From: Arenicola marina
Lineage: Eukaryota; Annelida; Polychaeta; Arenicolidae
Length of the DNA: 64,000 bases
Reading direction: 5' to 3'
Assembly (NCBI GenBank): GCA_964019135.1
Contig: OZ025248.1
Location: forward strand, 15,197,574-15,261,573
In this document: piece by piece, positions 20,568-33,700 of the stretch
Numbering within the stretch: position 1 is the stretch's first letter
How the letters are laid out: every line of letters starts with the position of its first letter
Made by a program: the position numbers and the translations under genes
Notes under the pieces: model-generated
Database searches by the model: none
Told to the model about the DNA's origin: nothing
The model's input: only the letters and a program-made list of their open reading frames with translations

Positions 20568-21778
20568 TAACCTTTATCTTCATCAAGATGGAGATTGTTA
20601 CTCTAACTGTTAATCCTATGTATACAGAAGTATGTATTTTAGATGTCCTGAATTTTGTGTGGCGCTTTAAACGCCATGGCTCTCCTTCGGAGCGCCCACA
20701 TCGCTCTCTCACTGCAGGCTGCATGCTGCCTAGGGCCTGGTACTTTCCTATTTATGACGTCATCGATATTGGAGCCGCACTAAGCACCTTTGTTGAAAAC
20801 CAAACACGGTCACCTGACGTTTTAGTAGTATAACGACATATATTATATGTTATTTCCATGATATAAGGTTATGTGTTCTACGTTATCGTAAGGAGATCAG
20901 ACTTTATATGATCCGTGAGGTAGCTTAGTTATTCTACATTGGGCATCTATGCAGTGAATGCATTCAGTTACCAGGTATGGCAGAGAACGTTGATACTATA
21001 GCCCTATATGTAATGGAGTGGGGCATTTGGTGTATGGGTGTTTAATGTCGACACCTGTGCCTTGAGTGAATGACAAGTTACTTCGATATCCTCGCAATGA
21101 TTTTCTGAGTGTATGGCGTCTACACAAAGCGGACATGGGATCAAGTAAATCTTAATATTTTGTGCATGTAAATCATGTGATGTGTGGGAATTCTATACTA
21201 ATTGTGCTTGCATGTACTACATACAGCCAGGTTCGGACGAGTTAGAGAAGGTATCGACTTACGAAGGGTGCAGTTGATATGCGGGAAGGATACGAGTTAT
21301 AAAGCAGCCTGGCATGATTAGTCCCTGAGTACGTTGAACCCCACCGTTCCCTTTCACAATCATGGATCCGACCCTGCATCTGATGTATGTGGCCTGATGA
21401 TGTTTCATAGAACTTTATGACTCAGAAACCCGCATGTACAGTCTTTGGCGTCTTACGCTTTACATGCCATGCTCGATTACTCCATTACTACACTTTCAAT
21501 ATCGACCTCTTACTAATGATTGAGCGGTATTACACTGTCTCCTCATATTGTTCTCTGACTATTCTATTATTCTTGAGTTGCCCACTTGATTAACGACGGT
21601 CCTTATAGTGAGGACAATAACATTGTCGTAATGATTAAGCGATGTCAAATGTCAATAACCTCAGGTTTCAGTCACAGTTTGCTCTGTATGTTGTGTTTTT
21701 TACTCTTAACGCGATTGGCAATGGACAATACACGGATCCGACAATGCGCTGAGTCAGGTTTATTATATGGCTCTGGCG
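20568..21778. other. intergenic region, no gene recognised
   Basis: Unique sequence with only short ORFs. A consensus CRE-type palindrome TGACGTCA lies at 20755-20762, but with no associated gene start its meaning is unclear. Confidence 0.4.
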
Positions 21779-21882
21779 CTACCTTACTACCGGAATATGG
21801 TAGGGCATTGTTATCAGTTGTTACTCTGCAGAGACTGCACTCCGAAAGTCCTACCCTACTACCGGAATATGGCAGCGTATTA
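21779..21882. repeat. isolated 1.4 copies of the 74-bp satellite, outside the main arrays
   Basis: CTACCTTACTACCGGAATAT through TTACTCTGCAGAGACTGCAC and then a second CTACCCTACTACCGGAATAT match the satellite that fills 24.8-64 kb, about 2.9 kb before that array begins. Both copies carry GGAATATGG, as does the first unit of array 1, instead of the array's usual GGGATATGG. They are more diverged elsewhere, for example CCGAAAGTCC. Confidence 0.9.
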
Positions 21883-22033
21883 GGCCCTAAGCCAATACAG
21901 AAATATGTTTATCTTCCAACACTATTGTCGAAGAAATTCCACGATGGACGTTATAGCCAAACATTTCTTTTGGCTTCGACGGATGCAACATTATGCTTTT
22001 TACCGTCAATTCATATCACAATTGAGTTACACT

Positions 22034-22490
22034 TTAAAGAGTTTGAGAGAGGGTCCCATTTCTTTGCAAAGTTGGAGATTTTGGACGTGTACTTTTCTGA
22101 TTTATAATGATATATAATAATGTTTTTATACCGATAAAATTCGGAGCTATATTCATGCACTTACATCTATATATACACTTCTTAGTTATTAGAAATACAT
22201 GATTAATGAGTTGGCTGCATAAGGTCTTACGTTCACCCAATATACATGACTGAAAATCAACTGGTAAGGATATATTGCAGGACTCATTTAACCATAATAC
22301 CAAGAGAAACCACAAAGGCTTTATATGCCGGCAACTAGACAACAAATGCTCTATAGTTTCTAGTTCGATTCCGCAAACATCACAACTGTCATTGGGTTTC
22401 AACTTACATTTATAAAGAAACATATTCGTCACAAGTGCTCGATGTAAGATTAAATACTGGAAGCTTTGTATAAGTGATATAAAACTATTT
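22034..22490 (-). mobile_element. LINE retrotransposon 3' fragment (zf-RVT C-terminus)
   Basis: The minus-strand frame reads ISLIQSFQYLILHRALVT, then NMFLYKCKLKPNDSCDVCGI and ETIEHLLSSCRHI, ending at a stop at 22034. The CxxC...HLLxxC pattern after an FQYLILHR stretch is the zinc-binding domain that follows reverse transcriptase in many LINE ORF2 proteins. Only about 150 C-terminal codons remain. A stop and unrelated sequence lie upstream, so it is 5'-truncated as usual for LINE copies. The clade is not identifiable from this piece. Confidence 0.75.
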
Positions 22491-22622
22491 TATTTTTACT
22501 TTATTTTCACCCTGGTGCAGCCAGATTTCAGGGGGGGGGGGGGGGGGCGTGTTCCCGAAGACTCCACTGGGCGAAATCATGATTCCACTACAATGCGGAT
22601 TCATGGTACCACTGTAACACAA
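22491..22622. other. short unique segment with a long poly-G tract
   Basis: A run of about 18 G lies at about 22530-22547. The segment separates the LINE fragment from the start of the duplicated fucosyltransferase block at 22623. No gene is seen. Confidence 0.6.
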
Positions 22623-22701
22623 AGTCTCAAGCAGAGACAGATTTTGCCATATATTCAACATGTAAAGGTCCACAATACTTTAACAGCGCACTTGCATGCA
22701 G

Positions 22702-22707
22702 TTTATT
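22702..22707 (-). promoter_or_regulatory. candidate polyadenylation signal (minus strand) of fucosyltransferase exon A
   Basis: TTTATT on the plus strand is AATAAA on the minus strand, about 50 bases after the stop codon at 22756-22758. The same signal is kept in copy B at 34319-34324. Confidence 0.5.
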
Positions 22708-22755
22708 GGATCGGAGATCTTTGGTACACGACCCCTGCTGCCCAATGCCCCCTCG

Positions 22756-23468
22756 TTATGGTTTGATCTTAGGCTTGCTCCATTTCTTTCTCTGTGGCAT
22801 CCGCTTGCCCATGATGCTATCGAAGACCTCATCGTGACACATACTGTCGGACCACCAACGGTAAACATCTTCGTACGTCTTTGACAAGTTTGCGTCATGC
22901 AACTTTTGGCAAAGGTGGCAAAATTGTTCAGGCCGAGTATTAAATATTATTTTGTATTTGTTTTTCCACTCGAAGTATTTCAGATATTCCGTTTCATTGC
23001 CACCAAGCCAGGTTAAGTACTCAGCCAGCTTACGAGGCGACGTGAAGTCCATGACGTTTATAACGGAATGAGGAGGTGTGTCTCTCGTGTAGTTTGTCCC
23101 TCCATACACCACTGGAATGATCTCGGTGTCCAGCGTTCTGAAGCATTTTTCAGTGATATAGTCGCGGCAGACACTGTTTTCAAATCCCAAATAGTATTTA
23201 TACTTTGAGGGAATCGTGGTTGTGAAGCAAGACTTATCATTTGACTTGCACAGGTCATGTTTAGACCCACATCCGCCATAGATATCCACGTCGATATGTT
23301 TAGACAGCTCTCGGACATAGCGCTCTCTCTGGCTGAAAGTCTTACAATGGCTGACAACCCACGCCACGCTCCGGGCTCTCGTAGCCAGAGGGAATCGCAG
23401 GCTGGGAGGTGGGCTGATGGCGCCATCTACCGGCACCACGAGCGACACAGGTATGGGGAGATCGGAAT
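22756..23468 (-). CDS. GT10 alpha-1,3-fucosyltransferase, C-terminal exon, copy A (partial gene)
   Basis: The minus-strand frame encodes about 236 residues of a family GT10 fucosyltransferase C-terminal domain. Landmarks are SDLPIP at the exon start, VAWVVSHC with RERYVRELSKHIDVDIYG, the donor-binding signature LGFENSVCRDYITEKCF, IIPVVYGG, PPHSVINVMDFTSPRKLAEYL and YLKYFEWK, ending in a basic tail and TAA. Known members transfer fucose from GDP-fucose to GlcNAc of glycans in the Golgi. The cytoplasmic, transmembrane, stem and N-terminal catalytic parts are absent. A likely acceptor (AG = plus 23469-23470) and an upstream in-frame stop show the exon begins at about 23468. No upstream exon is found in the block, and beyond it lies only satellite. 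It is therefore either the last exon of a gene whose 5' part lies far to the right, or an orphan fragment. Confidence 0.85.
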
Positions 23469-24791
23469 CTCGTCATTGATAAATCAATGCGTGATTGCAC
23501 GCGTAACACAAGGCGCTGACACTGTCGGGCGTTGCAAAGGCAACTGGATGTACTCTCCCAATACTGTCAAAAATGATGACTGCGTGTTAATACTGAAAAA
23601 AACACGGGAATAATTGTGGTCAGGAATGAAGGAGTCCTGCGATTAAATGAGAAATGGTTTCCAAACGATGAGTGGTTGAACGTAGTGACACATAGTAAAT
23701 ATCAAGGTTTAATGCTGTCATCGCGCTTAATCTGGCCCGTCGAACTGAACACGTTGGCTGCTCAGGCGGGTCCACAAGAACTAAGGGGCGAGTAAGACTT
23801 TTCGCTTACCGTGATCCGTGATTACACCTCATTATTATCGTGATCGGGTAATCAGGAAACTCATTTTCGAGATCCGTGATCGAAGTAATTCTCGTGATCG
23901 TGATTTTCATAAAACTGCCAATCCGTGATGCGTGATTGGAAACGATTATTTTCGTGATCTGTGACCTCCGATTAACTTGTGACCATGATTTGTACTTTTA
24001 GTTATTATCGTGATTGTGATATGCGACTTTTTGTGTTTTTTTCCGTGATTCTCGGCACTTATTTCCTTCATTGTTGCCATGACATTAACCTGGTACCACG
24101 CGCTTGTGCCGAGAGAACGTTTCGACCGCGAGCCCTTCTATTATGAAAATGCTGGTTCCCGGACCCATTCGACACTTTGGATACCAGGGAACCAGGTTGT
24201 TTATATACATGTTCACCGAACAGGTCCTTATCAAATACTGATACTGGAGAGAAGTATTGACTTAGAGTTGGGGAAATAATCTAAGCTTATATATACTCAT
24301 ATTATCCGAGAAGAGAGACGAGGTAAGAAATTAACATAAAAATTCTTTATTTCTAAAAACATGAAACAAGCACTGATACAAACACTGCCTTCCTTTTTTT
24401 CTTATTTTGCTGTCGACATTGTTGTTCAGGACATCATGTGTGCCAAATTGCATCGACATCGAAAGAGTCCCCAAATTATTAAATTTAACATAGCCATCTC
24501 CGAGCTAAAGTGTCGATACGCTGAATAAGCTGAATAACGGATGGCACCAGGTGACGTTTTGGTCAAACACCCGGTCGATTATTCCGCCTTGGTTTTAGTC
24601 GGCCTTAATGTGTTTTAGTTAGTTGGTGGACGGACGGACGGATGCCTAGGACGTTCCGGCCTAGGACGATTCGACCTAGGACGTTTCGGCCAGGTATTTT
24701 GGGGAGGGCGAAATTTTCGGCCAAGTATAATATTACAAAACTTATATAATGTTTTATCTGGTATAAAACTAAAAACTATAATCACACTTCC
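23469..24791. other. non-coding remainder of block A, with a CGTGAT-rich patch
   Basis: The short ORFs here (for example 24079-24279 +) have no recognisable domain. At 23805-24050 the strings CCGTGAT, TCGTGAT and GTGATC recur more than a dozen times. At about 24640-24720, CCTAGGACG(T/A)TTCG recurs three times. I found no fucosyltransferase exon on the minus strand. The duplicate is 35086-36408. Confidence 0.5.
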
Positions 24792-27700
24792 ACTACCGGA
24801 ATATGGTAGCGTATTGTCACCAGTTTGTTACTCTGCAGAGACTGCACTCCGGGATGTCCTACCCTACTACCGGGATATGGTAGCGTATTGTTATCAGTCT
24901 GTAACTCTGCAGAGGCTGCACTCCGGATGTCCTACCCTACTACCGGGATATGGTAGCGTATTGTTATCAGTTTGTTACTCTGCAGAGACTGCACTCCGGG
25001 ATGTCCTACCCTACTACCGGGATATGTTAGCGTATTGCTATCAGTTTGTTACTCTGCAGAGACTGCACTCCGGGATGTCCTACCCTACTACCGGGATATG
25101 GTAGCCTATTGCTATCAGTTTGTTACTCTGTAGAGACTGCACTCCGGGATGTCCCACCCTACTACCGGGATATGGTAGCGTATTGTTATCAGTTTGTTAC
25201 TCTGCAGAGCCTGCACTCCGGGATGTCCTACCCTACTACCGGGATATGTTAGCATATTGTTATCAGTTTGTTACTCTGCAGAGACTGCACTCTGGGATGT
25301 CCTACCCTACTACCGGGATATGGTAGCGTATTGTTATCAGTTTGTTACTCTGCAGAGACTGCACTCCGGATGTCCTACCCTACTACCGGGATATGGTAGC
25401 GTATTGTTATCAGTTTGTTACTCTGCAGAGACTGCACTCCGGGATGTCCTACCCTACTACCGGGATATGTTAGCGTATTGCTATCAGTTTGTTACGCTGT
25501 AGAGACTGCACTCCGGATGTCCTACCCTACTACCGGGATATGGTAGCGTATTGTTATCAGTTTGTTACTCTGCAGAGCCTGCACTCCGGGATGTCCTACC
25601 CTACTACCGGGATATGTTAGCATATTGTTATCAGTTTGTTACTCTGCAGAGACTGCACTCTGGGATGTCCTACCCTACTACCGGGATATGGTAGCGTATT
25701 GTTTTCAGTTAGTTACTCTGCAGAGACTGCACTCCGAGATGTCCTACCCTACTACCGGGATATGGTAGCGTATTGTTATCAGTTTGTTACTCTGCAGAGA
25801 CTGCACTCCGGATGTCCTACCCTACTACCGGGATATGGTAGCGTATTGTTATCAGTTTGTTACTCTGCAGAGACTGCACTCCGGATGTCCTACCCTACTA
25901 CCGGGATATGGTAGCGTATTGTTATCAGTTAGTTACTCTGCAGAGACTGCACTCCGGGATGTCCTACCCTACTACCGGGATATGGTAGCGTATTGTTATC
26001 AGTTAGTTACTCTGTAGAGACTGCACTCCGGGATGTCCTACCCTACTACCGGGATATGGTAGCATATTGTTATCAGTTTGTTACTCTGCAGAGGCTGCAC
26101 TCCGGGATGTCCTACCCTACTACCGGGATATGGTAGCGTATTGTTATCAGTTAGTTACTCTGTAGAGACTGCACTCCGGGATGTCCTACCCTACTACCGG
26201 GATATGGTAGCGTATTGTTATCAGTCTGTTACTCTGTAGAGACTGCACTCCGGGATGTCCTACCCTACTACCGGGATATGGTAGCGTATTGTTATCAGTT
26301 AGTTACTCTGCAGAGACTGCACTCCGGGATGTCCTACCCTAGTACCGGGATATGGTAGCGTATTGTTATCAGTCTGTTACTCTGTAGAGACTGCACTCCG
26401 GGATGTCCTACCCTACTACCGGGATATGGTAGCATATTGTTATCAGTTTGTTACTCTGCAGAGACTGCACTCCGGGATGTCCTACCCTACTACCGGGATA
26501 TGGTAGCGTATTGTTATCAGTCTGTTACTCTGTAGAGACTGCACTCCGGGATGTCCTACCCTACTACCGGGATATGGTAGCGTATTGTTATCAGTTTGTT
26601 ACTCTGCAGAGACTGCACTCCGGGATGTCCTACCCTACTACCGGGATATGGTAGCGTATTGTTATCAGTTAGTTACTCTGTAGAGACTGCACTCCGGGAT
26701 GTCCTACCCTACTACCGGGATATGGTAGCGTATTGTTATCAGTCTGTTACTCTGTAGAGACTGCACTCCGGGATGTCCTACCCTACTACCGGGATATGGT
26801 AGCGTATTGTTATCAGTCTGTTACTCTGTAGAGACTGCACTCCGGGATGTCCTACCCTACTACCGGGATATGGTAGCATATTGTTATCAGTTTGTTACTC
26901 TGTAGAGACTGCACTCCGGGATGTCCTACCCTACTACCGGGATATGGTAGCGTATTGTTATCAGTCTGTTACTCTGTAGAGACTGCACTCCGGGATGTCC
27001 TACCCTACTACCGGGATATGGTAGCATATTGTTATCAGTTTGTAACTCTGCAGAGACTGCACTCCGGATGTCCTACCCCACTACCGGGATATGGTAGCAT
27101 ATTGTTATCAGTTTGTTACTCTGTAGAGACTGCACTCCGGGATGTCCTACCCTACTACCGGGATATGGTAGCATATTGTTATCAGTTTGTTACTCTGCAG
27201 AGACTGCACTCCGGGATGTCCTACCCTACTACCGGGATATGGTAGCGTATTGTTATCAGTTAGTTACTCTGCAGAGACTGCACTCCGGGATGTCCAACCC
27301 TACTACCGGGATATGGTAGCGTATTGTTATCAGTTAGTTACTCTGCAGAGACTGCACTCCGGTATGTCCTACCCTACTACCGGGATATGGTAGCGTATTG
27401 TTATCAGTTAGTTACTCTGCAGAGACTGCACTCCGGATGTCCTACCCTACTACCGGGATATGGTAGCATATTGTTATCAGTTAGTTACCCTGCAGAGACT
27501 GCACTCCGGATGTCCTACCTTACTACCGGGATATGGTAGCGTATTGTTATCAGTTAGTTATTCTGTAGAGACTGCACTCCGGATGTCCTACCCTACTACC
27601 GGGATATGGTAGCATATTGTTATCAGTTAGTTACCCTGCAGAGACTGCACTCCGGGATGTCCTACCCTACTACCGGGATATGGTAGCGTATTGTTATCAG

Positions 27701-30700
27701 TTTGTTACTCTGCAGAGACTGCACTCCGGATGTCCTACCCTACTACCGGGATATGGTAGCGTATTGTTATCAGTTAGTTACTCTGCAGAGCCTGCACTCC
27801 GGGATGTCCTACCCTACTACCGGGATATGGTAGCGTATTGTTATCAGTAAGTTACTCTGCAGAGACTGCACTCCGGATGTCCTACCCTAGTACCGGGATA
27901 TGGTAGCGTATTGCTATCAGTCTGTAACTCTGCAGAGGCTGCACTCCGGATGTCCTACCCTACTACCGGGATATGGTAGCGTATTGTTATCAGTTAGTTA
28001 CTCTGTAGAGACTGCACTCCGGGATGTCCTACCCTAGTACCGGGATATGGTAGCCTATTGCTATCAGTCTGTAACTCTGCAGAGGCTGCACTCCGGATGT
28101 CCTACCCTACTACCGGGATATGGTAGTGTATTGTTATCAGTTAGTTACTCTGCAGAGACTGCACTCCGGGATGTCCTACCCTACTACCGGGATATGGTAG
28201 CATATTGTTATCAGTCTGTAACTCTGCAGAGGCTGCACTCCGGGATGTCCTACCCTAGTACCGGGATATGGCAGCGTATTGTTATCAGTTTGTTACTCTG
28301 TAGAGACTGCACTCCGGGATGTCCTACCCTACTACCGGGATATGGTAGCGTATTGTTATCCGTTAGTTACTCTGTAGAGACTGCACTCCGGGATGTCCTA
28401 CCCTACTACCGGGATATGGTAGCGTATTGTTATCCGTTAGTTAATCTGCAGAGACTGCACTCCGGGATGTCCTACTCTACTACCGGGATATGGCAGCGTA
28501 TTGTTATCAGTTTGTTACTCTGTAGAGACTGCACTCCGGGATGTCCTACCCTACTACCGGGATATGGTAGCGTATTGTTATCCGTTAGTTACTCTGTAGA
28601 GACTGCACTCCGGGATGTCCTACCCTACTACCGGGATATGGTAGCGTATTGTTATCCGTTAGTTACTCTGCAGAGACTGCACTCCGGGATGTCCTACTCT
28701 ACTACCGGGATATGGCAGCGTATTGTTATCAGTTTGTTACTCTGTAGAGACTGCACTCCGGGATGTCCTACCCTACTACCGGGATATGGTAGCGTATTGT
28801 TATCCGTTAGTTACTCTGTAGAGACTGCACTCCGGGATGTCCTACCCTACTACCGGGATATGGTAGCGTATTGTTATCCGTTAGTTACTCTGCAGAGACT
28901 GCACTCCGGGATGTCCTACTCTACTACCGGGATATGGCAGCGTATTGTTATCAGTTTGTTACTCTGTAGAGACTGCACTCCGGGATGTCCTACCCTACTA
29001 CCGGGATATGGTAGCGTATTGTTATCCGTTAGTTACTCTGTAGAGACTGCACTCCGGGATGTCCTACCCTACTACCGGGATATGGTAGCGTATTGTTATC
29101 AGTTAGTTACTCTGTAGAGACTGCACTCCGGATGTCCTACCCTACTACCGGGATATGGTAGCGTATTGTTATCAGTTAGTTACTCTGTAGAGACTGCACT
29201 CCGGATGTCCTACCCTACTACCGGGACATGGTAGCGTATTGTTATCCGTTAGTTACTCTGTAGAGACTGCACTCCGGGATGTCCTACCCTACTACCGGGA
29301 TATGGCAGCGTATTGTTATCAGTTAGTTACTCTGCAGAGACTGCACTCCGGATGTCCTACCCTACTACCGGGATATGGCAGCGTATTGTTATCAGTTAGT
29401 TACTCTGCAGATGCAGAGACTGCACTCCGGGATGTCCTACCCTACTACCGGGATATGGTAGCGTATTGTTATCAGTCTGTAACTCTGCAGAGGCTGCACT
29501 CCGGATGTCCTACCCTACTACCGGGATATGGTAGCCTATTGTTATCAGTTAGTTACTCTGTAGAGACTGCACTCCGGGATGTCCTACCCTACTACCGGGA
29601 TATGGTAGCGTATTGTTATCAGTCTGTTACTCTGTAGAGACTGCACTCCGGGATGTCCTACCCTACTACCGGGATATGGCAGCGTATTGTTATCAGTTAG
29701 TTACTCTGCAGAGACTGCACTCCGGATGTCCTACCCTAGTACCGGGATATGGCAGCGTATTGTTATCAGTTAGTTACTCTGCAGATGCAGAGACTGCACT
29801 CCGGGATGTCCTACCCTACTACCGGGATATGGTAGCGTATTGTTATCAGTTAGTTACTCTGCAGAGGCTGCACTCCGGATGTCCTACCCCACTACCGGGA
29901 TATGGTAGCGTATTGTTATCAGTTTGTAACTCTGCAGAGACTGCACTCCGGGATGTCCTACCCTACTACCGGGATATGGTAGCATATTGTTATCAGTTTG
30001 TAACTCTGCAGAGGCTGCACTCCGGATGTCTTACCCCACTACCGGGATATGGTAGCGTATTGTTATCAGTTTGTAACTCTGCAGAGACTGCACTCCGGGA
30101 TGTCCTACCCTACTACCGGGATATGGTAGCATATTGTTATCAGTTTGTAACTCTGCAGAGGCTGCACTCCGGATGTCCTACCCCACTACCGGGATATGGT
30201 AGCGTATTGTTATCAGTTTGTAACTCTGCAGAGACTGCACTCCGGGATGTCCCACCCTACTACCGGGATATGGTAGCATATTGTTATCAGTTTGTAACTC
30301 TGCAGAGACTGCACTCCGGGATGTCCTACCCTACTACCGGGATATGGTAGCGTATTGTTATCAGTTTGTAACTCTGCAGAGGCTGCACTCCGGATGTCCT
30401 ACCCCACTACCGGGATATGGTAGCGTATTGTTATCAGTTTGTAACTCTGCAGAGACTGCACTCCGGGATGTCCTACCCTACTACCGGGATATGGTAGCGT
30501 ATTGTTATCAGTTAGTTACTCTGTAGAGACTGCACTCCGGGATGTCCTACCCTACTACCGGGATATGGTAGCGCATTGTTATCAGTTTGTAACTCTGCAG
30601 AGACTGCACTCCGGGATGTCCTACCCTACTACCGGGATATGGTAGCGTATTGTTATCAGTTTGTAACTCTGCAGAGACTGCACTCCGGGATGTCCTACCC

Positions 30701-33700
30701 TACTACCGGGATATGGTAGCGTATTGTTATCAGTTAGTTACTCTGTAGAGACTGCACTCCGGGATGTCCTACCCTACTACCGGGATATGGTAGCGTATTG
30801 TTATCAGTTAGTTACTCTGCAGAGACTGCACTCCGGGATGTCCTACCCTACTACCGGGATATGGTAGCGTATTGTTATCAGTTAGTTACTCTGTAGAGAC
30901 TGCACTCCGGGATGTCCTACCCTACTACCGGGATATGGTAGCGTATTGTTATCAGTCTGTTACTCTGTAGAGACTGCACTCCGGGATGTCCTACCCTACT
31001 ACCGGGATATGGTAGCATATTGTTATCAGTTAGTTACTCTGTAGAGACTGCACTCCGGGATGTCCTACCCTACTACCGGGATATGGTAGCGTATTGTTAT
31101 CAGTCTGTTACTCTGTAGAGCCTGCACTCCGGATGTCCTACCCTACTACCGGGATATGGTAGCGTATTGTTATCAGTTAGTTACTCTGCAGAGACTGCAC
31201 TCCGGGATGTTCTACCCTACTACCGGGATATGGTAGCGTATTGTTATCAGTTTGTTACTCTGTAGAGACTGCACTCCGGGATGTCCTACCCTACTACCGG
31301 GATATGGTAGCGTATTGTTATCAGTTAGTTACTCTGCAGAGACTGCACTCCGGATGTCCTACCCTACTACCGGGATATGGTAGCGTATTGTTATCAGTTA
31401 GTTACTCTGTAGAGACTGCACTCCGGGATGTCCCACCCTACTACCGGGATATTGTAGCGTATTGTTATCAGTTAGTTACTCTGTAGAGACTGCACTCTGG
31501 GATGTCCTACCCTACTACCGGGATATGGTAGCGTATTGTAATCAGTTAGTTACTCTGTAGAGACTGCACTCCGGGATGTCCTACCCTACTACCGGGATAT
31601 GGTAGCGTATTGTTATCAGTTAGTTACTCTGTAGAGACTGCACTCCGGATGTCCTACCCTACTACCGGGATATGGTAGCGTATTGTTATCAGTTAGTTAC
31701 TCTGTAGAGACTGCACTCCGGGATGTCCTACCCTAGTACCGGGATATGGTAGCGTATTGTTATCAGTTAGTTACTCTGTAGAGACTGCACTCCGGGATGT
31801 CCTACCCTACTACCGGGATATGGTAGCGTATTGTTATCAGTTAGTTACTCTGCAGAGACTGCACTCCGGGATGTCCTACCCTACTACCGGGATATGGTAG
31901 CGTATTGTTATCAGTTAGTTACTCTGCAGAGACTGCACTCCGGGATGTCCTACCCTACTACCGGGATATGGTAGCGTATTGTTATCAGTTTGTTACTCTG
32001 CAGAGACTGCACTCCGGGATGTCCTACCCTACTACCGGGATATGGTAGCGTATTGTTATCAGTTAGTTACTCTGTAGAGACTGCACTCCGGGATGTCCCA
32101 CCCTACTACCGGGATATGGTAGCGTATTGTTATCAGTTTGTTACTCTGCAGAGACTGCACTCCGGGATGTCCTACCCTACTACCGGGATATGGTAGCGTA
32201 TTGTTATCAGTTAGTTACTCTGTAGAGACTGCACTCCGGGATGTCCCACCCTACTACCGGGATATGGTAGCGTATTGTTATCAGTTTGTTACTCTGTAGA
32301 GACTGCACTCCGGGATGTCCTACCCTACTACCGGGATATGGTAGCGTATTGTTATCAGTTAGTTACTCTGTAGAGACTGCACTCCGGGATGTCCTACCCT
32401 AGTACCGGGATATGGTAGCGTATTGTTATCAGTTTGTTACTCTGCAGAGACTGCACTCCGGATGTCCTACCTTACTACCGGGATATGGTGGCGTATTGTT
32501 ATCAGTTTGTTACTCTGTAGAGACTGCACTCCGGGATGTCCTACCCTACTACCGGGATATGGTAGTGTATTGTTATCAGTTAGTTACTCTGTAGAGACTG
32601 CACTCCGGATGTCCTACCCTACTACCGGGATATGGTAGTGTATTGTTATCAGTTAGTTACTCTGTAGAGACTGCACTCCGGATGTCCTACCCTACTACCG
32701 GGATATGGTAGTGTATTGTTATCAGTTAGTTACTCTGTAGAGACTGCACTCCGGATGTCCTACCCTACTACCGGGATATGGTAGTGTATTGTTATCAGTT
32801 AGTTACTCTGTAGAGACTGCACTCCGGATGTCCTACCCTACTACCGGGATATGGTAGCGTATTGTTATCAGTCTGTAACTCTGCAGAGACTGCACTCCGG
32901 ATGTCCTACCCTACTACCGGGATATGGTAGCGTATTGTTATCAGTTAGTTACTCTGTAGAGACTGCACTCTGGGATGTCCTACCCTAGTACCGGGATATT
33001 TTAGTGTACTGTTATCAGTTAGTTACTCTGTAGAGACTGCACTCCGGGATGTCCTACCCTAGTACCGGGATATGGTAGTGTATTGTTATCAGTTAGTTAC
33101 TCTGCAGAGACTGCACTCCGGATGTCCTACCCTACTACCGGGATATGGTAGTGTATTGTTATCAGTTAGTTACTCTGTAGAGACTGCACTCCGGATGTCC
33201 TACCCTACTACCGGGATATGGTAGTGTATTGTTATCAGTTAGTTACTCTGTAGAGACTGCACTCCGGATGTCCTACCCTACTACCGGGATATGGTAGTGT
33301 ATTTTTATCAGTTAGTTACTCTGTAGAGACTGCACTCCGGATGTCCTACCCTACTACCGGGATATGGTAGCGTATTGTTATCAGTTAGTTACTCTGCAGA
33401 GACTGAACTCCGGGATGTTCTACCCTACTACCGGGATATGGTAGCGTATTGTTATCAGTTAGTTACTCTGTAGAGACTGCACTCCGGATGTCCTACCCTA
33501 CTACCGGGATATGGTAGCGTATTGTTATCAGTTAGTTACTCTGTAGAGACTGCACTCCGGATGTCCTACCCTACTACCGGGATATGGTAGCGTATTGTTA
33601 TCAGTTTGTAACTCTGCAGAGGCTGCACTCCGGATGTCCTACCCTACTACCGGGATTGGGTAGCGTATTGTTATCAGTTAGTTACTCTGCAGTGACTGCA

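Larger units (their letters stand above)
22623..24791. repeat. segmental duplication block, copy A (~2.17 kb)
   Basis: The block starts at AGTCTCAAGCAGAGACAG and runs to the CACACTTC next to the satellite. It recurs at 34240-36408 with a constant offset of 11,617 bases (11,618 after a one-base insertion near 36,100). I find about a dozen single-base differences, so identity is about 99.5%. Both copies share the right-hand satellite junction, including an unusual GTATTGTCACCAG in the first monomer. The duplication therefore included part of the array. Left flanks differ: copy A abuts unique DNA, copy B abuts satellite. Confidence 0.95.

Noticed and set aside
21586-22107. 173-codon plus-strand ORF
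   Set aside because: It crosses the isolated satellite monomers and lies partly opposite the LINE fragment; no domain is present.
23257-23613. 118-codon plus-strand ORF opposite the fucosyltransferase exon
   Set aside because: It is the shadow of the GT10 frame, which carries the family signature on the minus strand.
24079-24279. 66-codon ORF conserved in both blocks
   Set aside because: Its conservation is explained by the recent duplication; no recognised domain and no gene structure around it.
28047-29117. 356-codon ORF inside satellite array 1
   Set aside because: It arises where three 74-bp monomers form a 222-bp repeat divisible by 3; the same residues recur and no domain is present.
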